From Rickettsia typhi (GTDB lineage Bacteria; Pseudomonadota; Alphaproteobacteria; Rickettsiales; UBA1997): a stretch of 64,000 bases of DNA. The DNA lies in the NCBI GenBank assembly GCA_945865905.1, contig CAMBFC010000001.1:110127-174126 (forward strand), read 5' to 3'. Below, piece after piece: positions 1-9,682 of the stretch (within the stretch, counting starts at the first letter, position 1; every line of letters starts with the position of its first letter). The notes under the pieces are model-generated. The model searched no databases. It saw nothing but the letters and a program-made list of their open reading frames with translations, and was not told where the DNA came from. The translations under genes and the position numbers were made by a program.

Positions 1-111
1 TGTATCGTGATTGAGTGTATAGAATTTAAGGGCCCTGTGATAGTTGTTTGGAATATCGATAGAGAGCCGAGTTGTTTCGTTTAACATAAATATTATTCTT
101 TGATTAAGTAC

Positions 112-134
112 ATACTTATGTAAGTATATACTTA
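112..134. repeat. Two overlapping short palindromes downstream of ilvD
   Basis: Positions 112-127 form a palindrome with 7-bp arms (ATACTTA/TAAGTAT) and a 2-nt centre. Positions 121-134 form a perfect 14-bp palindrome that shares the TAAGTAT arm. They lie 13 bases past the ilvD stop. There is no clear T-run, so an ilvD terminator is only possible. The stretch 1-111 shows no gene. Confidence 0.4.
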
Positions 135-146
135 TAATTTAAGATT

Positions 147-1886
147 TCAAATCTTATCATAAGAAATTTTTTCCTTTTTCGCCCCAGGATGAGTAACCGC
201 GCCAAACTGCGCCGACCCCACTGTTTGCGCATATTTCCACAATGTGCCGCTAGTGTAATCATTTTCTCGCGCATGCCATGCAGCCTTGCGCGAAGCCAGT
301 TCAGCATCAGATAATTCTACATCAATCGTGCCTTTTTTAGCATCGAGGATAATTTTATCACCATCTTGCAATAGCGCTATAACCCCGCCTACAGCGGCTT
401 CTGGGCTTACATGGCCAACACAAAATCCTCTTGTGCCACCAGAAAATCTGCCATCGGTAATTAGCGCCACTTTGCTGCCCATGCCCTGCCCATAAATTGC
501 CGCAGTTGTTGCTAGCATTTCGCGCATTCCGGGGCCACCGCGCGGGCCTTCATAGCGAATAATCAACACATCACCTGCTTGATATTTTTTCTGCTCAACC
601 GCTTTGAAACATAATTCTTCTGAATCGAAACAGCGCGCAGTTCCTGTAAAAGTTAGTTGATCTGGCGTCATTCCTGCAACTTTTACAATTGCGCCTTCTT
701 TAGCCAAATTGCCTTTTAACACTACAACCCCGCCAGTTGGCGAAAGTGGTTTTTCTGGGCGATAAACTACATCTTGCTTTTCGTTAAACTTTACCGAAGC
801 CAAATTTTCTGCCATAGTTTTTCCTGTAACAGTCATGCAATCGCCGTGAATGTAGCCCGCATCGAGCAGCACTTTCAAAATCATTTGCACGCCACCAACT
901 TCATATAAGTCTTTCGCGACATATTTTCCACCCGGTTTCATATCGGCGATGTAAGGAGTTTTTTTGAAAATTTCTCCTACTGCAAAAATATCGAAATCAA
1001 TTCCGCATTCATTGGCAAGCGCTGGCAAATGCAGTGCTGCATTGGTTGAACCGCCTGTTGCCGCAACAATTACCGCCGCATTTTCCAATGATTTTCTCGT
1101 AACAATATCGCGTGGTTTAATCTGCTTTTCGATCAAATTCATCACTGCCTTGCCGGAAGCATAAGCGTATTCATCCCTAGACTCATATGGTGCCGGAGCC
1201 CCAGAAGACCCAGGCAATGCCAAGCCAATCGCCTCAGAAACACAAGCCATGGTATTCGCCGTAAACTGCCCGCCACACGCGCCAGCACTAGGACAAGCCG
1301 CATGCGATAATTCTTGCAAATCTTTTTCTGACATTTTGCCAGCATCTCTCTGCCCTACAGCCTCAAAGACATCCACGATTGTAACATCCTTCCCTTTAAA
1401 ACGACCCGGAAGGATAGAACCGCCATACATAAAGACCGAAGGCACATTCAAGCGCACCATCGCCATCATCATTCCCGGTAAAGATTTGTCGCAACCAGCT
1501 AAACCAACCAACGCGTCATAGCAATGCCCGCGCACCGTCAGCTCGATAGAATCGGCGATAACTTCACGCGAAACTAGCGAAGATTTCATACCTTGATGAC
1601 CATTGGCAATGCCATCGGTAACCGTAATAGTAGTGAATTCGCGCGGCAAACCACCCGCATCTTTCACGCCTTTTTTTGCCGGTTGCGCTTGGCGTTGCAA
1701 CGCGATATTGCAAGGCGCCGCCTCGTTCCACGCACTAACAACGCCAACAAAAGGCTTGGCTAGATCTTCATCGGTTAAACCTTGCGGATATAAATCGGTC
1801 TTAATGTTATAAAGCATCGTCTTGCGGCCTTCGCAGCCGTGAGATTGCGTAACATAGCGTGAGGGAAGTTTTGATTTATCGATCAT
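147..1886 (-). CDS. ilvD: Dihydroxy-acid dehydratase
   Basis: It dehydrates 2,3-dihydroxy-isovalerate and 2,3-dihydroxy-3-methylvalerate to the 2-keto acids, the penultimate step of valine, isoleucine and leucine synthesis, in the cytoplasm. At 579 residues it has family length. The iron-sulfur ligand segments GLAGCDKSLPGMM and CPSAGACGGQFTANTM are present, as is the C-terminal DGRFSGGTRGFCVGH block. Its start lies 29 nt after the znuC-like stop on the same strand, so it may be the last gene of the lpxB run. No other ilv gene is in the window, so the pathway must be scattered if complete. The identification is secure. Confidence 0.96.
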   Translation of the reverse strand: MIDKSKLPSRYVTQSHGCEGRKTMLYNIKTDLYPQGLTDEDLAKPFVGVVSAWNEAAPCNIALQRQAQPAKKGVKDAGGLPREFTTITVTDGIANGHQGMKSSLVSREVIADSIELTVRGHCYDALVGLAGCDKSLPGMMMAMVRLNVPSVFMYGGSILPGRFKGKDVTIVDVFEAVGQRDAGKMSEKDLQELSHAACPSAGACGGQFTANTMACVSEAIGLALPGSSGAPAPYESRDEYAYASGKAVMNLIEKQIKPRDIVTRKSLENAAVIVAATGGSTNAALHLPALANECGIDFDIFAVGEIFKKTPYIADMKPGGKYVAKDLYEVGGVQMILKVLLDAGYIHGDCMTVTGKTMAENLASVKFNEKQDVVYRPEKPLSPTGGVVVLKGNLAKEGAIVKVAGMTPDQLTFTGTARCFDSEELCFKAVEQKKYQAGDVLIIRYEGPRGGPGMREMLATTAAIYGQGMGSKVALITDGRFSGGTRGFCVGHVSPEAAVGGVIALLQDGDKIILDAKKGTIDVELSDAELASRKAAWHARENDYTSGTLWKYAQTVGSAQFGAVTHPGAKKEKISYDKI

Positions 1887-1915
1887 TTGAAACTCTTAAA
1901 AAAATTAAAATTATA

Positions 1916-2629
1916 TTAATGCTGATGATCATGCCGATGCTGATAAACCGCCAGCTCACTGCTCTTGCGGCCAAACAGCGCCAAATATTCTGGATGCTCA
2001 TTCACCGATTCAGGCGCGCCATGGCAGCAAACATGCTGATTAACACAAAATACAAAATCAGTTTTTTGCATCACCATCAACAAATCATGCGAAATCAATA
2101 ATATCGCACATTTGCTTTGATTGCGAATTTCATCAATCACATGATAAAATTCTTCCACCGCACCAAGATCCATATATTGCGTAGGCTCATCAAGCACCAG
2201 CAGATCTGGGTTGCCGATGATTGCGCGCAAAAATAAAACCTTCTGCAATTGCCCACCAGAAATATCATGAATTTGACGATGAAGAATTTTTTCGAGATTT
2301 AATTTGGCGAATTTTTTTACTGCAACAGCAACATCTTTTTCACTAATTTTGTGCAGCGAAAGGCGCAAAAAATCAATAACACGCAAAGGGATAGTTTTAT
2401 CAAGTTCAATTTTTTGCGGCATATAACCAATTTTTACCGCACCTTTTTTTACCTTACCCGTTGTAGGCTTAATCACCCCAAGCAAAATTCGCGCAATCGA
2501 AGTTTTTCCGCCACCATTAGGGCCAATTAGCGTAGTAATTTTGCCTTTTTTTAACTCAAGATTTATTCCACGCAAAATATTTTGCCCATCAATCACCAAA
2601 CCAATATTTTCTAAACTTGCGACAATCAT
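1916..2629 (-). CDS. znuC: Metal ABC transporter ATPase, ZnuC-like
   Basis: This 237-residue ATP-binding subunit probably energises zinc (or manganese) import through a ZnuB-type permease. The Walker A motif GPNGGGKTS, the signature SGGQLQKV, the Walker B LLVLDEPTQYMD and the switch histidine in LLISHDLLMV are all visible. The tail is His-rich (YQHRHDHQH), as in several zinc-linked ATPases. No permease or binding-protein gene is adjacent, so the specificity rests on sequence resemblance and the His tail. It lies between a carboxypeptidase gene (17 nt upstream) and ilvD. ABC ATPase function is certain and zinc specificity is likely. Confidence 0.82.
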   Translation of the reverse strand: MIVASLENIGLVIDGQNILRGINLELKKGKITTLIGPNGGGKTSIARILLGVIKPTTGKVKKGAVKIGYMPQKIELDKTIPLRVIDFLRLSLHKISEKDVAVAVKKFAKLNLEKILHRQIHDISGGQLQKVLFLRAIIGNPDLLVLDEPTQYMDLGAVEEFYHVIDEIRNQSKCAILLISHDLLMVMQKTDFVFCVNQHVCCHGAPESVNEHPEYLALFGRKSSELAVYQHRHDHQH

Positions 2630-2646
2630 TTTATGTAGGAATATTT

Positions 2647-3495
2647 TTACTTGAGAACAACTATATAATCAGAATTTTTGTGTTCAATTTCTTTAAATCC
2701 CTCATCCAATAAATCCTTCATATATTCATCGCGTTTTTGATAAGATTCACAACCAGTTAAAATAGCATTAACTCTTTCCTCACTTCGCTTAGCAGATGCA
2801 ACTAGGTTTGATCCAGCCATATTAGTAAAACCAGTTTTAAAGCCATCCGCACCCTTATAATCAGCCAATAAATGGTTAGAATTTTTATATTTTGTGCCAT
2901 TATAAACAAATTCTTTCATCGCAAAAAACTTGCGATATTGCGGAAAATGCTTTTCTAAAGCATTAACAAGCCGCGCCAAATCATAGTTGGTGGTATAATG
3001 CCCATCCTCATGCAAGCCACTAGAATTACGAAAATTTGTATGCTCCATTTTTAGCTCCGCCGCTTTTTTGTTCATCAGTTGGGCAAAATGCCACTCATCC
3101 CCCGCAACCGCTTCTGCCAAACTTGCAGCGTTTTCGTTAAATGATTTTATCAACATTCCTTTCAGAGCATTTTCAACAGTGATTTGATCGCCATCTTTTA
3201 GGTTTAGAGTGTTAATTTTGTTGACCTTACCAACCTCTTCAGCATTAGCAGAAATAGTTATTTTATGATCAAGAGTAAAATGTTTTTTATCCAAAGCTTC
3301 AAACACCAAATAAGCCGTCATCATTTTGGTTAGCGAGGCAGGAAAAATAATTTCATCAGCACGATTTTCGAATAAAATATGATTATTTTTATCATCAAAA
3401 ACTAGAGCCGAATAATTGTTTTTGCACTGCGCCATCGCTGGTTTTGTAGCAAAAATAAACGCAACAAAAATAATGATTAGCAATCTCAAATTCAT
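2647..3495 (-). CDS. D-alanyl-D-alanine carboxypeptidase, short form (S11 family)
   Basis: A periplasmic penicillin-binding DD-carboxypeptidase that trims the terminal D-Ala of peptidoglycan stem peptides. A signal peptide covers about residues 1-22. The three serine-enzyme motifs are S54-L-T-K57, S118-F-N120 and K220-T-G222. The middle motif is SFN rather than the usual SGN. At 282 residues it ends soon after the catalytic domain and lacks the C-terminal beta domain seen in the 392-residue paralogue at 13664. It sits 7 nt downstream of lpxB, in an envelope-related run. Whether it is a carboxypeptidase or an endopeptidase cannot be told from sequence. Confidence 0.88.
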   Translation of the reverse strand: MNLRLLIIIFVAFIFATKPAMAQCKNNYSALVFDDKNNHILFENRADEIIFPASLTKMMTAYLVFEALDKKHFTLDHKITISANAEEVGKVNKINTLNLKDGDQITVENALKGMLIKSFNENAASLAEAVAGDEWHFAQLMNKKAAELKMEHTNFRNSSGLHEDGHYTTNYDLARLVNALEKHFPQYRKFFAMKEFVYNGTKYKNSNHLLADYKGADGFKTGFTNMAGSNLVASAKRSEERVNAILTGCESYQKRDEYMKDLLDEGFKEIEHKNSDYIVVLK

Positions 3496-3502
3496 AAAAA
3501 TA

Positions 3503-4663
3503 TTAACTTAAAATCTCCTCAACCGCTTTCTCCGTAGGTCTCTTCACTGACCCCATTCCCAAAATCTTTAACGCCACTTTGCTATTTTCTATTTGAAATT
3601 GCGCGATTTTTTTATTACCAATAATACCCTCTAACCTTTGCGCTATTGTCTCGGCGTTACAATTTTGTTGGATTAATTCTGGGATAATTTCATTTTCCAT
3701 AATCAAATTAATCAAATTGGCAAATTTGATTTTAAGCAAAAATTTTGCCAAGAGATAGGTCAATAAATTCACCTTATAACATACCACCATCGGCAGCTCA
3801 TAAAGCGAAGCCTCAAGCGTGTTGGTGCCCGATTTTGCTAAAGAAAAATCTGCCGCAAAAAGAGCGTCGGCTTTTTCTTCGCGATCAATAATCACATATT
3901 TTACATCGAGCGATTTTGCCATTCGCTCAACAATATTTTTAGTTTTTTCTACCACCGGAATCACCACCGACAAGTTATCAACGCGCCCCTTCAAAATATT
4001 AATCGCCTTAATAAATTCTGGAAAAATTTTCTTCACCTCTCCCTTGCGACTGCCGGGAGTAAGATAAATCAAGGTGTCCCTCGAATAAAATCCATGTTTA
4101 TTACGAAAACGCAAACTTGCCTCATCTTTCATTTTCATATCGGGAGCATTCTCCATTATTGGATGGCCGATAAAAATAGTTTTAAGATTATGTTTAGTAA
4201 AATAAGGCGGCTCAAATGGCAAAATCGCCAATAATAAATCATAAAGTCGCGCAACTTTAAGTGCTCTTTTTTCGCGATAGGCCCAAACAGAAGGCGCGAT
4301 TAAATGAATTTTTTTTGCAGCAGTATATTTTTGTACCTTTTTCATCACCCGAAAATTAAAATCGGGAGAGTCAATGGTGATAATAAAATCAGGCTTTTGC
4401 AGCATTATCTCATCGGCAGTTTGATTGATTCTTTGCAAAATTTTAAACAAATGCGGCAAAACTTCTGCAAATCCCATAATTGATAAATCTTCCATCGCAA
4501 AAATTGAGCTCAAACCCCCTTCTTGCATAGACTTACCACCAACTCCAACAAATTCTACTACTTCGTTTTTTGCCAAAAACTTTCGCTTAATTTCATCAAT
4601 TAATTTGGCCCCAAGCACATCACCTGAAGCCTCTCCGGCAATTATAAAAAATTTTTTTGTCAT
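3503..4663 (-). CDS. lpxB: Lipid-A-disaccharide synthase
   Basis: It joins UDP-2,3-diacylglucosamine and lipid X to make the lipid A disaccharide on the inner face of the cytoplasmic membrane. The 386-residue protein has family length and shows the N-terminal AGEASGDVLGAKLI, the TIDSPDFNFRV segment, APSVWAYREKRA and TPGSRKGEV. It is the first gene of a minus-strand run (lpxB, carboxypeptidase, znuC-like, ilvD), divergent from asd. The rest of the lpx pathway is outside the window. With lptF and the EptA-like gene it shows that the organism makes lipopolysaccharide. Confidence 0.95.
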   Translation of the reverse strand: MTKKFFIIAGEASGDVLGAKLIDEIKRKFLAKNEVVEFVGVGGKSMQEGGLSSIFAMEDLSIMGFAEVLPHLFKILQRINQTADEIMLQKPDFIITIDSPDFNFRVMKKVQKYTAAKKIHLIAPSVWAYREKRALKVARLYDLLLAILPFEPPYFTKHNLKTIFIGHPIMENAPDMKMKDEASLRFRNKHGFYSRDTLIYLTPGSRKGEVKKIFPEFIKAINILKGRVDNLSVVIPVVEKTKNIVERMAKSLDVKYVIIDREEKADALFAADFSLAKSGTNTLEASLYELPMVVCYKVNLLTYLLAKFLLKIKFANLINLIMENEIIPELIQQNCNAETIAQRLEGIIGNKKIAQFQIENSKVALKILGMGSVKRPTEKAVEEILS

Positions 4664-4668
4664 TTTTC

Positions 4669-4698
4669 TTTACTTAAAAAGTTGAGCGCTAGTATAAT
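4669..4698 (+). promoter_or_regulatory. Candidate promoter for asd
   Basis: A perfect -10 TATAAT lies at 4693-4698, with a fair -35 (TTTACT, 4669-4674) 18 bases upstream, in the divergent gap before asd. The start of transcription would fall about 40 nt before the asd ATG. Confidence 0.5.
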
Positions 4699-4742
4699 AG
4701 ATCTGCTTTCACATAGTATTTATAAACAATAACTTTACAAAA

Positions 4743-5759
4743 ATGTCTAGAAGAAAAATCGCTGTCGTTGGAGCCACTGGCAATGTTGGTCGCGAAATAT
4801 TAAACATTTTGGCAGAACGCAATTTTCCTGCGGATGAAGTAGTGGCCCTGGCTTCAGCCAGTTCAATTGGCAAAAAAGTTAGCTATGGTGATAAAGATTT
4901 AGATGTTCAAGTTTTAGACACTTATGATTTTACCGGCACCGCCATTGCTTTATTTTCACCAGGAGGAGCGGTATCAGCAATTCATGCGCCAAGAGCTGCT
5001 GCGCAAGGTTGCGTAGTTATTGATAACACCTCACATTTTAGAATGGATTCAAATGTGCCTTTGATCGTTCCAGAAGTAAATCCAGAAGCAATAGTTGGAT
5101 ACAAAAAAAGCAATATTATCGCCAATCCAAATTGCTCTACAATCCAAATGGTTGTTGCTTTAAAGCCACTTCACGATTTAGCAAAAATCACTCGCGTTGT
5201 TGTTGCAACTTATCAATCAGTTTCTGGCGGCGGCAAAGAGGCGATGGACGAGCTTTTCAACTCAACAAAAAAAATCTACGAAAATCAATTTTTGCCACCA
5301 AAAAAATTCAGCCGCAGAATCGCCTTTAATGTGATTCCGCAAATCGATTCTTTTATGGATGATGGATTCACTAAAGAAGAATGGAAAATGCGCGTTGAAA
5401 CCAAAAAAATTCTCGATGAAAAAATCGAAGTTGTTGCTACTTGCGTAAGGGTTCCAGTTTTTGTTGCCCACTCTGAGTCAATCAATGTTGAATTTGAAAA
5501 GCCAATCTCAGTGAAAGAAGCCAGACGCGCACTCGAAAAATCCGACGGAATTTTAGTCATTGATAATCCAAAAGAAGGCCAATTTATCACGCCAATCGAA
5601 TCTGCTGCAAAAGATGCGGTTTTTGTTTCGCGCTTACGCAAAGATCCTAGTGTTGCTAATGGATTGGCAATGTGGGTTGTTGCTGATAATTTGCGCAAAG
5701 GTGCGGCATTAAATGCAGTACAAATTGCCGAAATTTTGGTGAAAAAATTTGGATTGTAA
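4743..5759 (+). CDS. asd: Aspartate-semialdehyde dehydrogenase
   Basis: It reduces beta-aspartyl phosphate to aspartate semialdehyde with NADPH, the branch point to diaminopimelate/lysine and to threonine/methionine. The 338 residues start with the nucleotide-binding VGATGNVGREIL. The catalytic cysteine is C131 in NPNCSTIQ, and the SGGGKEAMDEL segment is conserved. It is a single-gene unit with its own likely promoter. With thrB in this window it fits a kept threonine branch, and DAP for peptidoglycan would need it in any case. Confidence 0.96.
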   Translation: MSRRKIAVVGATGNVGREILNILAERNFPADEVVALASASSIGKKVSYGDKDLDVQVLDTYDFTGTAIALFSPGGAVSAIHAPRAAAQGCVVIDNTSHFRMDSNVPLIVPEVNPEAIVGYKKSNIIANPNCSTIQMVVALKPLHDLAKITRVVVATYQSVSGGGKEAMDELFNSTKKIYENQFLPPKKFSRRIAFNVIPQIDSFMDDGFTKEEWKMRVETKKILDEKIEVVATCVRVPVFVAHSESINVEFEKPISVKEARRALEKSDGILVIDNPKEGQFITPIESAAKDAVFVSRLRKDPSVANGLAMWVVADNLRKGAALNAVQIAEILVKKFGL

Positions 5760-5819
5760 ATTGGATATCGCAAAGATCCCAAATTCATTAAATTTAAAAA
5801 TCAGCTTTTTTGCATATTC

Positions 5820-6143
5820 TTAAAATCTAGTAACTAGCCTTTTTTGTTCACCTTGCAGTTTTTGATTGCCTTGGCTCGCAGTATGGGTAGATGGCTCCAA
5901 TTGTCGCGATTGTTTCTTGGCGTTTAAGCCATCATCTGGCGCCAAATTAATTCGCTTACTATATTCTGGCAAAATTTTTATAATAGAGGATATACAAAAA
6001 AACATCCCACCAATAATCCCAATAGAACCAACACCATAAGTTAAAATCTCCGCAGTTCTGTCGTTGTGGCCAGTATCGATAATAATATAGCTAACAAATA
6101 TTATTGCGAATGCGATTGGTATTTTGACAAGATTTGCAATCAT
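5820..6143 (-). CDS. Hypothetical small membrane protein with two membrane segments
   Basis: I do not recognise this 107-residue protein. Two hydrophobic stretches (about residues 6-22 and 34-53) are separated by a short polar turn with GHNDRTAE. They are followed by a charged, Q-rich tail likely to face the cytoplasm. It stands between convergent asd and pheT. The membrane pattern supports a real gene, but no function can be given. Confidence 0.55.
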   Translation of the reverse strand: MIANLVKIPIAFAIIFVSYIIIDTGHNDRTAEILTYGVGSIGIIGGMFFCISSIIKILPEYSKRINLAPDDGLNAKKQSRQLEPSTHTASQGNQKLQGEQKRLVTRF

Positions 6144-6231
6144 AAAATAATTTTGAAATAATTTTTAGAGTTATAACTCTAAACATAACAAATATATTTC
6201 TCGATCCACATAAGGCAAGATCAAAAACAAG

Positions 6232-8637
6232 CTAAGCGCCCCTAAGTTCGGCATTGCATCCCTTTGCCACAGTATCAATAATTTTTTTACTTAACAACTC
6301 AATTTCTTCTGATGTTAATGTTTTTTCAAGCGGCTGAATTAAAACACGCAAAGCAATTGATTTTTTTCCTTCAGCAATATTTTTTCCACTATAAATATCA
6401 AAAATATCAACTTGTTTTATGAGCTGTTTATCACAATTTTCAATAGTTTTTATGAGATTGCCAATCGTTTGTGATTTATCTAATAAAAATGCAAAATCGC
6501 GCTCTGACATAGGAAGATCATTTGTCGCAAAAGATTTTTTTACCACCGATTTTTGCGATTGCTGTAAAAAATTTTGTGGCAAGGCATCAATAAAAATTTC
6601 AAAAACATTAATTGTATTTTTTATATCAAATTTTTTAGCAATTTTTGGATGAATTTCGCCAAAATATCCAATAATATTTTTACCTAATTTTAATGTTGCT
6701 GATCGGTGTGGATGATAGTATTTAGGGGCCTCTGCTGCACCAATTTGCAAGCTTGAGCCCTTCAATCCAAAAATTTCTACAACATCAAATAAATCTTTTT
6801 TTACATCAAAAATATCAAAATCTCTTTGATCATTATAGCGATTTTGTTCTTTATTTTTACCAGCCCTTAAGCCACCAATCATAAGCCTTTGCGACTTTTC
6901 ATCAATATCAGAAAAAACTTTACCAATTTCAAAAAATGAAATATCACTAAAATTACGCAAATAATTTTTTTGATATGATTGAATTAATCCAATCAACAAA
7001 TTGGGACGCATGTGATCAAGATCAGAACTAATTGGATTAGTCAGCATTAATTGCGATTTTACTTCAGCAAAAATTTCCACCAAATTATGATCACAAAATG
7101 ACCAGTTGATATTTTCTGTGAAGCCACTTGCAATCAAGGCTGATCTGGCTTTATCAAAAATATCAGAAGAAAATTTTGTTGGAAAAATATCAATTTTTTG
7201 TGGCTGAATTTTATCATAACCATAAATTCTGATCACCTCTTCAACCAAATCACACGGCCCTTCAACATCATGGCGATGCGATGGGATTGTAACTAAAATT
7301 TTATCAGCAGAAATTTTTTCTGAGGCAAATTCTAATTTGCGCAAAATCTCTAGAGCTTTATCCGAAGGCACTTCAACGCCGGTGCGTTTTTTAATTAACG
7401 CCAAATCAAACTCGATTTTTTTTGTAGCAATTTTTTCACCATCAATCAATCCTATTTCACTAACCTCGCCACCACAAATTTCAAGAATCAATTGCGTTGC
7501 AAAATCAATCCCTTGCTGGCATGAAGCCATATCAACACCACGCTCAAAACGATAACGAGCATCACTTAAAATATTTAAAGCGCGTCCAGTTGTTGCAACA
7601 GAAACGGGGTTAAAATATGCCGCCTCAAGCAAAATTTCACTGGTAATTAAATCGCACGATGAGTTGCTAGAGCCAATAATGCCGGCGATTCCCACAGCTT
7701 TTTCATCGTCAGAAATTACTAACATTTTTTCATCTAAAATATGTTCTTCATTTTTTAATGAGATAATTTCTTCGCCCAAACGAGCTAAACGAATATGCAG
7801 CGAACCCTTTATTTTAGATGCATCATAGGCGTGCATTGGCCTATTTAAACAAAGCATTACATAATTTGTAACATCAACAACCGCAGAAATTGAATTAGCT
7901 CCAACACTTGTTAGTTGATCCTTCAGCCATTTTGGCGATTCGCAATTTTTAATATTTTTTATAACACGAAATGCAGCAAAATTACAGATTTCTACAGCGT
8001 GATTTTTTATTGGAATTGATAATGGAAATTGACCAGCAATTTTAGCAATCGCAAATTCTTTTAACTGCCCCAAGCCACTAGCAGAAAGGTCGCGTGCAAT
8101 TCCATAAACACCCAAACAATCACCACGATTTGGCGTAACATTGATTTCGATTAGAGCATCATTTTTGTTAAAAATTTCAGTAATTTTTGTGCCAATTATA
8201 AATTTTTCATCAATCTCGATTATTCCCTCATCAGCATCTCCTATCCCCAATTCTTTAGCTGAACAAAGCATTCCATTGCTTTCAATTCCAGCAATTTTTG
8301 CTTTTTTTATCATCATACCATTAACTGGAATAACTGCGCCAATTGGGGCATAAGCAACTTTTATCCCTTCGCGAGCATTGGCAGCTCCACAAATAATTTG
8401 TAAAACTTGATTAGTTTTGCCATCAACAGCAACCTCAACCTGACAGATTTTTAACTTTTCAGAATTTTCGTGTTTTTTTACTTCGGTAATTTTTGCAACT
8501 GAAAAAAAAGAAAGCGCTCTAGCGTTATCTTCGCAAGATTCAACCTCAAGACCAATATTAGTAAGAGCGTTACAAACCTGCTCAACTGTGGCGTTAGTAT
8601 CTAAATATTGTTTGAGCCAAGAAAGTGTAAATTTCAT
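6232..8637 (-). CDS. pheT: Phenylalanyl-tRNA synthetase beta subunit
   Basis: The large subunit of the (alpha-beta)2 enzyme that charges tRNA-Phe; the beta chain carries editing and tRNA-binding domains. The 801-residue chain opens with the EMAP-like tRNA-binding domain (VAKITEVKKHENSEKLKICQ), then has the B3/B4 editing region, B5 and a C-terminal anticodon-binding domain. The partner pheS, usually just upstream, is absent. Instead pheT starts 11 nt after atpF, at the end of the ATP synthase membrane genes. The tRNA-Phe gene lies at 36094. The identification is secure. Confidence 0.95.
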   Translation of the reverse strand: MKFTLSWLKQYLDTNATVEQVCNALTNIGLEVESCEDNARALSFFSVAKITEVKKHENSEKLKICQVEVAVDGKTNQVLQIICGAANAREGIKVAYAPIGAVIPVNGMMIKKAKIAGIESNGMLCSAKELGIGDADEGIIEIDEKFIIGTKITEIFNKNDALIEINVTPNRGDCLGVYGIARDLSASGLGQLKEFAIAKIAGQFPLSIPIKNHAVEICNFAAFRVIKNIKNCESPKWLKDQLTSVGANSISAVVDVTNYVMLCLNRPMHAYDASKIKGSLHIRLARLGEEIISLKNEEHILDEKMLVISDDEKAVGIAGIIGSSNSSCDLITSEILLEAAYFNPVSVATTGRALNILSDARYRFERGVDMASCQQGIDFATQLILEICGGEVSEIGLIDGEKIATKKIEFDLALIKKRTGVEVPSDKALEILRKLEFASEKISADKILVTIPSHRHDVEGPCDLVEEVIRIYGYDKIQPQKIDIFPTKFSSDIFDKARSALIASGFTENINWSFCDHNLVEIFAEVKSQLMLTNPISSDLDHMRPNLLIGLIQSYQKNYLRNFSDISFFEIGKVFSDIDEKSQRLMIGGLRAGKNKEQNRYNDQRDFDIFDVKKDLFDVVEIFGLKGSSLQIGAAEAPKYYHPHRSATLKLGKNIIGYFGEIHPKIAKKFDIKNTINVFEIFIDALPQNFLQQSQKSVVKKSFATNDLPMSERDFAFLLDKSQTIGNLIKTIENCDKQLIKQVDIFDIYSGKNIAEGKKSIALRVLIQPLEKTLTSEEIELLSKKIIDTVAKGCNAELRGA

Positions 8638-8648
8638 TTAAATATGTA

Positions 8649-9125
8649 TTAATGAACCAGCTTGCTAACGCTATCTGTAGCCTTCTTGACTAAATTGCTA
8701 GCTTGGCTTTTTTGCAAATTATGCATATTATTTTGTACCGTTTGTAGCGCCGAATCAATAATTTTGATCTTGATTTCACGCATAGCACTTTCTTGTTCTT
8801 GCTTGATGCGATTTTCAACAGCGATCATTTTTTTTGAGATTTCAAGTTCAGCTAATTTTAGAGCCTCTGCAAAATATTTTTGCGCTTCAATTGCAGAATC
8901 TTTAACTAAATTATCCGCAAAAATAATTGCTTCTTTGTGGCGTTCTTCGCTAGCAGCAAGCATTCTTGCTGCTTGCTCTTTCATTTTTTTGGCATCTAAA
9001 AGATCTTCGGCAATTTGTCGCGATTTAGCGTCAAGCTGCTTTACAATAATTGGAGCAATATGCTTAACAAGCAAAGAAACAAAGCCTAAAAATGCTATTG
9101 CAAGCCAAAATCTTTCGTCAAACAT
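8649..9125 (-). CDS. atpF: ATP synthase Fo subunit b
   Basis: One of the two peripheral-stalk chains that hold the F1 head to the membrane a subunit. The 158 residues have one N-terminal membrane segment (about residues 6-22) followed by a long charged helix with heptad character, as in b subunits. It is preceded 3 nt upstream by the second b-type chain. This paired arrangement is typical of alphaproteobacteria. The assignment of b versus b' between the two chains follows gene order (b' then b) and is less sure than the family. Confidence 0.88.
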   Translation of the reverse strand: MFDERFWLAIAFLGFVSLLVKHIAPIIVKQLDAKSRQIAEDLLDAKKMKEQAARMLAASEERHKEAIIFADNLVKDSAIEAQKYFAEALKLAELEISKKMIAVENRIKQEQESAMREIKIKIIDSALQTVQNNMHNLQKSQASNLVKKATDSVSKLVH

Positions 9126-9128
9126 ATA

Positions 9129-9563
9129 TTAAGAATTAAAAATTTTATTTTGCGTTAATGTCACTAATTTTTCAATAGCGGCGTGATTTTGAGAATCCGA
9201 ATTAGCGATCATCTTATTTATTTCTGCTTTTGATTTTTCAATTAAATTTTCAGCGTTGTTTTTGAACTCTTCAACAAATTTTTCTTTGCGTTGAGCCGCT
9301 TCTTTAACAGCTAAATCAATCGCTGTTTTATATTTTAAATCCGCTTCACGCAAGATTTCATCAATTTTGGTTCTAGATTCATCATTTTTCTCATTAAGAG
9401 AATCTGCCGACAAAAGATCGTCACTTATAACATTTTTTCTATCAGCAATAATGCCGCGAATTCTGGGCAGAATAATGCTGGCCATAAAATAATAAAGCAC
9501 AAAAAAACAAATGCTAAACCAAAAAATTTGGGCACTATATGTTGTAAAATCGAATTGAGGCAT
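9129..9563 (-). CDS. atpF': ATP synthase Fo subunit b'
   Basis: The second peripheral-stalk chain, 144 residues. It begins MPQFDFTTYSAQIFWFSICF, the usual opening of b' chains, with one membrane helix followed by a long charged coiled helix. The order c, b', b matches the alphaproteobacterial Fo operon. A 119-nt gap with a stem-loop separates it from atpE. Confidence 0.88.
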   Translation of the reverse strand: MPQFDFTTYSAQIFWFSICFFVLYYFMASIILPRIRGIIADRKNVISDDLLSADSLNEKNDESRTKIDEILREADLKYKTAIDLAVKEAAQRKEKFVEEFKNNAENLIEKSKAEINKMIANSDSQNHAAIEKLVTLTQNKIFNS

Positions 9564-9587
9564 GACAAAAATTAAAATAAATTATCT

Positions 9588-9620
9588 AAATTTGGAAGCA
9601 AATTAACGCCTCCCAAATTT
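9588..9620 (-). other. Stem-loop in the atpE-atpF' gap
   Basis: Arms AAATTTGG and CCAAATTT (8 bp, 17-nt loop) lie in the gap between atpE and atpF'. No T-run follows. A role in mRNA stability or partial attenuation, favouring the many c subunits needed, is inference. Confidence 0.35.
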
Positions 9621-9682
9621 TTATAGCGAATTTATAACAATGGCGCTACGCCCCATATAAAAGAGGCGCGGCAACCATAAAA

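Noticed and set aside
8662..9132. 156-codon open frame antisense to atpF
   Set aside because: Shadow of the helical, AAG/GAA-rich b subunit; Ser/Leu-rich with no family features.
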